This document shows positions 61,071-64,000 of a stretch of 64,000 bases of DNA, in pieces. A program made the translations under genes and the position numbers. Source of the DNA: Streptomyces tendae (GTDB lineage Bacteria > Actinomycetota > Actinomycetes > Streptomycetales > Streptomycetaceae); contig NZ_BMUY01000001.1 of NCBI RefSeq assembly GCF_014650435.1, positions 124,001 through 188,000 of the forward strand, given 5' to 3'. Position 1 is the stretch's first letter, and each line of letters starts with the position of its first letter. The notes under the pieces are model-generated. The model made no database searches, was not told the DNA's origin, and was given only the letters and a program-made list of their open reading frames with translations.

Positions 61071-62614
61071 GCTCCCCGGCCCAGCTCCTCGCGGAGCCCC
61101 TGGCGCAGCCACTGGCACAGAACCTCGTCCAGTCCGTCGACTGGCTCGCCATCGCGCCGCCCACCATCACGGCGGTCGTCGGACTCGTCGTCCTCGTCAC
61201 CGACCTGTTCGTCAAGGACGCCCGCAAGCCGCTGCTCGGGTGGATCTCGGTCGCCGGACTCGCCGCCTCTGCCCTCATGCTGCTGCCCCTGGTGAACGAC
61301 GACCGCTCGACGTTCTGCCAGCCCGGCGAGCCCGGCGTGTGCAGCTACACCGCGGACACCTTCACCCTCGCCATCCAGTTCCTCGTCCTCGGCGGCGCCC
61401 TGCTGACCGCCCTCCTGTCCGTCACCGCGGTCAAGGACGCCGACCGGGGACTGCCCGCGGGCGAGTACTGGTTCCTGCTGCTCTCCTCCGCGGCCGGCGC
61501 CGCCCTGCTGCCCGCCTCCCGCGACCTCGCCACCCTGATTGTCGCCCTGGAGGTCGCCTCCCTGCCCGCCTTCGCCCTCGTCGGCCTCCGGCAGGGCGAC
61601 CGCAGGTCCTCCGAAGCGGCCCTGAAGTTCTTCCTGTCCTCGGTCACGGCGACCGCGGTCAGCCTCATGGGCATCAGCTTCGTGTACGCCACCACAGGCA
61701 CCCTCTACCTCACCCAGGTGGCCGACCGCATCCAGCGGGTCGACGGGCAGTTCACCACCCTCGCCCAGACCGGCGTCGTCCTCATCCTCGTCGGCTTCGC
61801 CTTCAAGACGGCCGCCGTCCCCTTCCACTTCTGGGTGCCCGACACCTACGTGGGCGCCCCCCTGCCGATCGCCGCCTACCTGTCCGTGATCGGCAAGGCG
61901 GTCGGCTTCTCCGGCCTCATCCTGATCACGGTCGTCGCGCTGCCGTCCTACGCGGACGTCTGGGGCCCCGCCCTCGCGGCACTGGCCGCGCTCACCATGA
62001 CCGTCGGCAACGTCGGCGCCCTCCGACAGCAGGCCACGCGCGCGTACAGCGCGGTACGCCTGCTCGCCTGGTCGTCCGTCGGCCAGGCCGGCTACCTCCT
62101 GGTGCCGATCGCCGCCGCCGCGTACTCCGACGATCCCGAGCACTCGATCGGCTCGACCGTCGCCTACGCCCTCATGTACGCCGCGGTGAACCTCGGCGCC
62201 TTCGCGGTGGCCGCGCTGGTGGGCCGCACGAGGGCACTCAACCGCGTCGCGGACTACCGCGGCCTGTACGCGTCCAACCCCCTCACCGCCCTGCTCCTGG
62301 CGTTCTTCCTGCTCTGCCTCGCCGGACTGCCGCCCGGTGTCATCGGCCTCTTCGCCAAGGTCACGGTGTTCAGCGCGGCCGTCGACGCCGGACTCGGCTG
62401 GCTGGCCGTCGTCATGGCCGTCAACGTCGTGATCGCGCTCTTCTACTACCTCCAATGGACGGCTCTGCTGTTCCGGACACCCGAGGACGCGCCCGCCGGA
62501 CACCGTGCCCCCGTCCCCCTCACGGCTGCGATCACTGTGACCGCGGTCCTCGCCGTCGCCCTCTCCGGAGCACCCCAGCTGATCCTCCGCTTCGCCGACA
62601 CCGGGCTCTTCTGA
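61067..62614 (+). CDS. nuoN2: NuoN-like subunit, second operon
   Basis: 515 residues. [15 protein letters not shown] holds the conserved Glu, and [22 protein letters not shown] the Lys helix. A short Cys-containing outer loop ([12 protein letters not shown]) could form a disulfide. It is the last gene of the operon; GGAGG lies upstream of the ATG. A GC-rich hairpin follows. Confidence 0.94.
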   Translation: MSSPAQLLAEPLAQPLAQNLVQSVDWLAIAPPTITAVVGLVVLVTDLFVKDARKPLLGWISVAGLAASALMLLPLVNDDRSTFCQPGEPGVCSYTADTFTLAIQFLVLGGALLTALLSVTAVKDADRGLPAGEYWFLLLSSAAGAALLPASRDLATLIVALEVASLPAFALVGLRQGDRRSSEAALKFFLSSVTATAVSLMGISFVYATTGTLYLTQVADRIQRVDGQFTTLAQTGVVLILVGFAFKTAAVPFHFWVPDTYVGAPLPIAAYLSVIGKAVGFSGLILITVVALPSYADVWGPALAALAALTMTVGNVGALRQQATRAYSAVRLLAWSSVGQAGYLLVPIAAAAYSDDPEHSIGSTVAYALMYAAVNLGAFAVAALVGRTRALNRVADYRGLYASNPLTALLLAFFLLCLAGLPPGVIGLFAKVTVFSAAVDAGLGWLAVVMAVNVVIALFYYLQWTALLFRTPEDAPAGHRAPVPLTAAITVTAVLAVALSGAPQLILRFADTGLF

Positions 62615-62628
62615 ACCCACCGGCCCCG

Positions 62629-62669
62629 GGCACGCGCGCGTGCGGCACCCGCCGCCACGCGCGCGTGCC
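62629..62669 (+). terminator. Terminator of the second nuo operon
   Basis: GGCACGCGCGCGTG (62629-62642) and its exact complement (62656-62669) form a 14-bp stem, 15 bp past the nuoN2 stop. The remaining 200 bp to htpX show no ORF and must hold its promoter. Confidence 0.75.
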
Positions 62670-62876
62670 GCTCGCCGCGGCCGTCACCCGTACGGACCAC
62701 ACGTGCCGCGCAGGGTGCCGGGGAACTGGCGGCCCTCGCCTGGCGTTGACCAGTACGGAAGGGTCCACTGGACGTGTCACCCACGGCACCGGTGGCACCG
62801 GAGACCAGGAAGCAACCACAGCGAGCGAGACCAGCAAGCAAAGGGTTCCCCTGCTGCACGACTTGGAGGGCGTACC

Positions 62877-63740
62877 GTGCACCGCCGGCACAACGGGCTC
62901 AGGACCGCAGTACTCCTCGGGGGACTGTCCGCGCTCATCATCGTCATCGGCAGCTTCTTCGGCCGAGCGGGGCTCGTCGTCGCCGTCCTCGTCGCCCTGG
63001 GCACCAACGCGTACGCGTACTGGAACAGCGACAAACTCGCACTCCGCGCCATGCGTGCCCGCCCGGTCAGCGAGTTCGAGGCCCCGGCGCTGTACCGCAT
63101 GGTCCGCGACCTCTCCACCCAGGCCCGCCAGCCGATGCCCCGCCTGTACATCTCACCGACGGAGGCGCCGAACGCCTTCGCGACCGGCCGCAACCCGCGC
63201 AACGCGGCCGTGTGCTGCACCGAGGGCATCATGCGCCTGCTCGACGAGCGCGAACTGCGCGGCGTCATCGGGCACGAACTCAGCCACGTCTACAACCGCG
63301 ACATCCTCATCTCCTCCGTCGCCGGCGCCCTCGCCTCGGTGATCATGTTCCTGGTCAACTTCGCCTGGCTGATCCCCGTGGGGCGGTCCAACGACGACGA
63401 CGGACCCGGCCTGCTGGGCATGCTCCTCATCATGCTGCTCGGACCGCTGGCCGCCACCGTCATCCAACTGGCGATCAGCCGTTCCCGTGAGTACGAGGCC
63501 GACGCCTCCGGCGCCCAGCTGACCGGCGACCCGCTCGCCCTGGCCGACGCCCTGCGCAAACTGGAAGTCGGCACCAAGCAGCTCCCGCTTCCCCCGGAGC
63601 CCCGGCTCGAGACCGCCAGCCACATGATGATCGCCAACCCCTTCCGGCCGGGGCAGGGACTCTCGAAGATGTTCTCCACCCACCCGCCGATGGCGGAGCG
63701 AATCGCCCGACTCGAAAAGATGGCAGGTCGTCAGCAGTGA
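62877..63740 (+). CDS. htpX: HtpX-type membrane zinc protease
   Basis: A 287-residue M48 protease with two N-terminal helices (about 9-45), the zinc motif [14 protein letters not shown] (HExxH), two further helices (about 145-200) and the third ligand Glu in [14 protein letters not shown]. HtpX degrades damaged membrane proteins. The start GTG 62877 has GGAGGG 6 bp upstream; the longer in-frame reading crosses low-quality sequence. GTGA overlap with the next gene couples the two. Confidence 0.94.
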   Translation: MHRRHNGLRTAVLLGGLSALIIVIGSFFGRAGLVVAVLVALGTNAYAYWNSDKLALRAMRARPVSEFEAPALYRMVRDLSTQARQPMPRLYISPTEAPNAFATGRNPRNAAVCCTEGIMRLLDERELRGVIGHELSHVYNRDILISSVAGALASVIMFLVNFAWLIPVGRSNDDDGPGLLGMLLIMLLGPLAATVIQLAISRSREYEADASGAQLTGDPLALADALRKLEVGTKQLPLPPEPRLETASHMMIANPFRPGQGLSKMFSTHPPMAERIARLEKMAGRQQ

Positions 63741-64000
63741 AGACCATCCTCAACGTCATTTGGCTCGTGCTCAGCGGCTTCTGGCTGTTCCTCGGCTACC
63801 TGCTCGCGGGCGCGCTGCTGTGCATCACGATCATCGGAATTCCCTTCGGCGTCGCGGCCTTCCGCATCGGCGTCTACGCCCTGTGGCCCTTCGGGTACAC
63901 GACGGTCGAGCGACGCGGCGCCGGAGCACCCTCCTGCATCGGGAACGTGCTGTGGCTCGTCCTCGCCGGCTGGTGGCTGGCCCTGGGCCACATCGTCACC
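63737..64000 (+). CDS. YccF-family (DUF307) membrane protein, cut by the window end
   Basis: The first 88 codons are present and open. The translation starts [20 protein letters not shown], continues with [17 protein letters not shown] and [15 protein letters not shown], and holds a second hydrophobic pair near the end ([19 protein letters not shown]). These are the marks of YccF-like inner membrane proteins, which have no established function. GTG start in a GTGA overlap with htpX, so probably a partner of the protease. Confidence 0.85.
   Translation, partial: MKTILNVIWLVLSGFWLFLGYLLAGALLCITIIGIPFGVAAFRIGVYALWPFGYTTVERRGAGAPSCIGNVLWLVLAGWWLALGHIVT

Overview
This window is a chromosomal segment of a Streptomyces or a very close relative. 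Evidence for this is the very high GC content, the GTG starts and GTGA/ATGA stop-start overlaps, the leaderless promoters, and the gene order (a full nuo operon, recQ, a polyprenyl synthase, korAB, a second partial nuo operon, htpX). No rRNA, tRNA, prophage, insertion sequence or CRISPR array was recognised.

Layout. Positions 1-1653 (minus strand) carry a peptide deformylase and a secreted NlpC/P60 hydrolase, each followed by a strong hairpin. Positions 2225-18599 hold a complete 14-gene NDH-1 (complex I) operon, nuoA-N, behind a Rex-type NADH-responsive operator. Positions 18689-21566 hold a Uma2-family protein and RecQ. Positions 21606-28503 (minus) form a six-gene unit: GntR regulator, dicluster ferredoxin, lipoprotein binding protein with a NosL-like tail, ABC permease, ABC ATPase, and an AprA/AsfA-like flavoprotein fused to HEAT repeats. 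It looks like a reductive sulfur- or sulfonate-scavenging system, but the substrate is unknown. Positions 28804-32882 hold an M56-like membrane peptidase, fumarylacetoacetase, a HAD phosphatase and a secreted transglycosylase preceded by a c-di-AMP (ydaO) riboswitch. Positions 33782-38487 hold a polyprenyl diphosphate synthase (probably menaquinone side chain) and a LolA-like protein with an ABC-2 exporter. Positions 38477-45186 are mixed single genes: a flavodoxin-fold reductase, a TPR protein, an M28 aminopeptidase, a divergent VOC/CGNR pair sharing a 21-bp palindromic promoter, RarD and an NmrA-type reductase.

Positions 45345-64000 hold korB and korA (2-oxoacid:ferredoxin oxidoreductase), a LuxR-type response regulator with two tandem sensor kinases, and a second NDH-1 operon with only nuoA,B,C,H,I,J,K,L,M,N. 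It has no nuoD and no NADH module (E,F,G). HtpX and a YccF-family gene cut by the window end follow.

The region is rich in energy metabolism: a canonical NADH-fed complex I, a probable quinone side-chain enzyme, a ferredoxin-reducing KOR, and a membrane complex lacking the NADH module and the quinone-site subunit. The most interesting candidates are (1) the NuoD-less second complex, with altered quinone-cavity motifs and several disordered or repetitive tails, possibly ferredoxin-linked through KorAB, and (2) the flavoprotein-HEAT/ferredoxin/ABC cluster with the NosL-like fusion.
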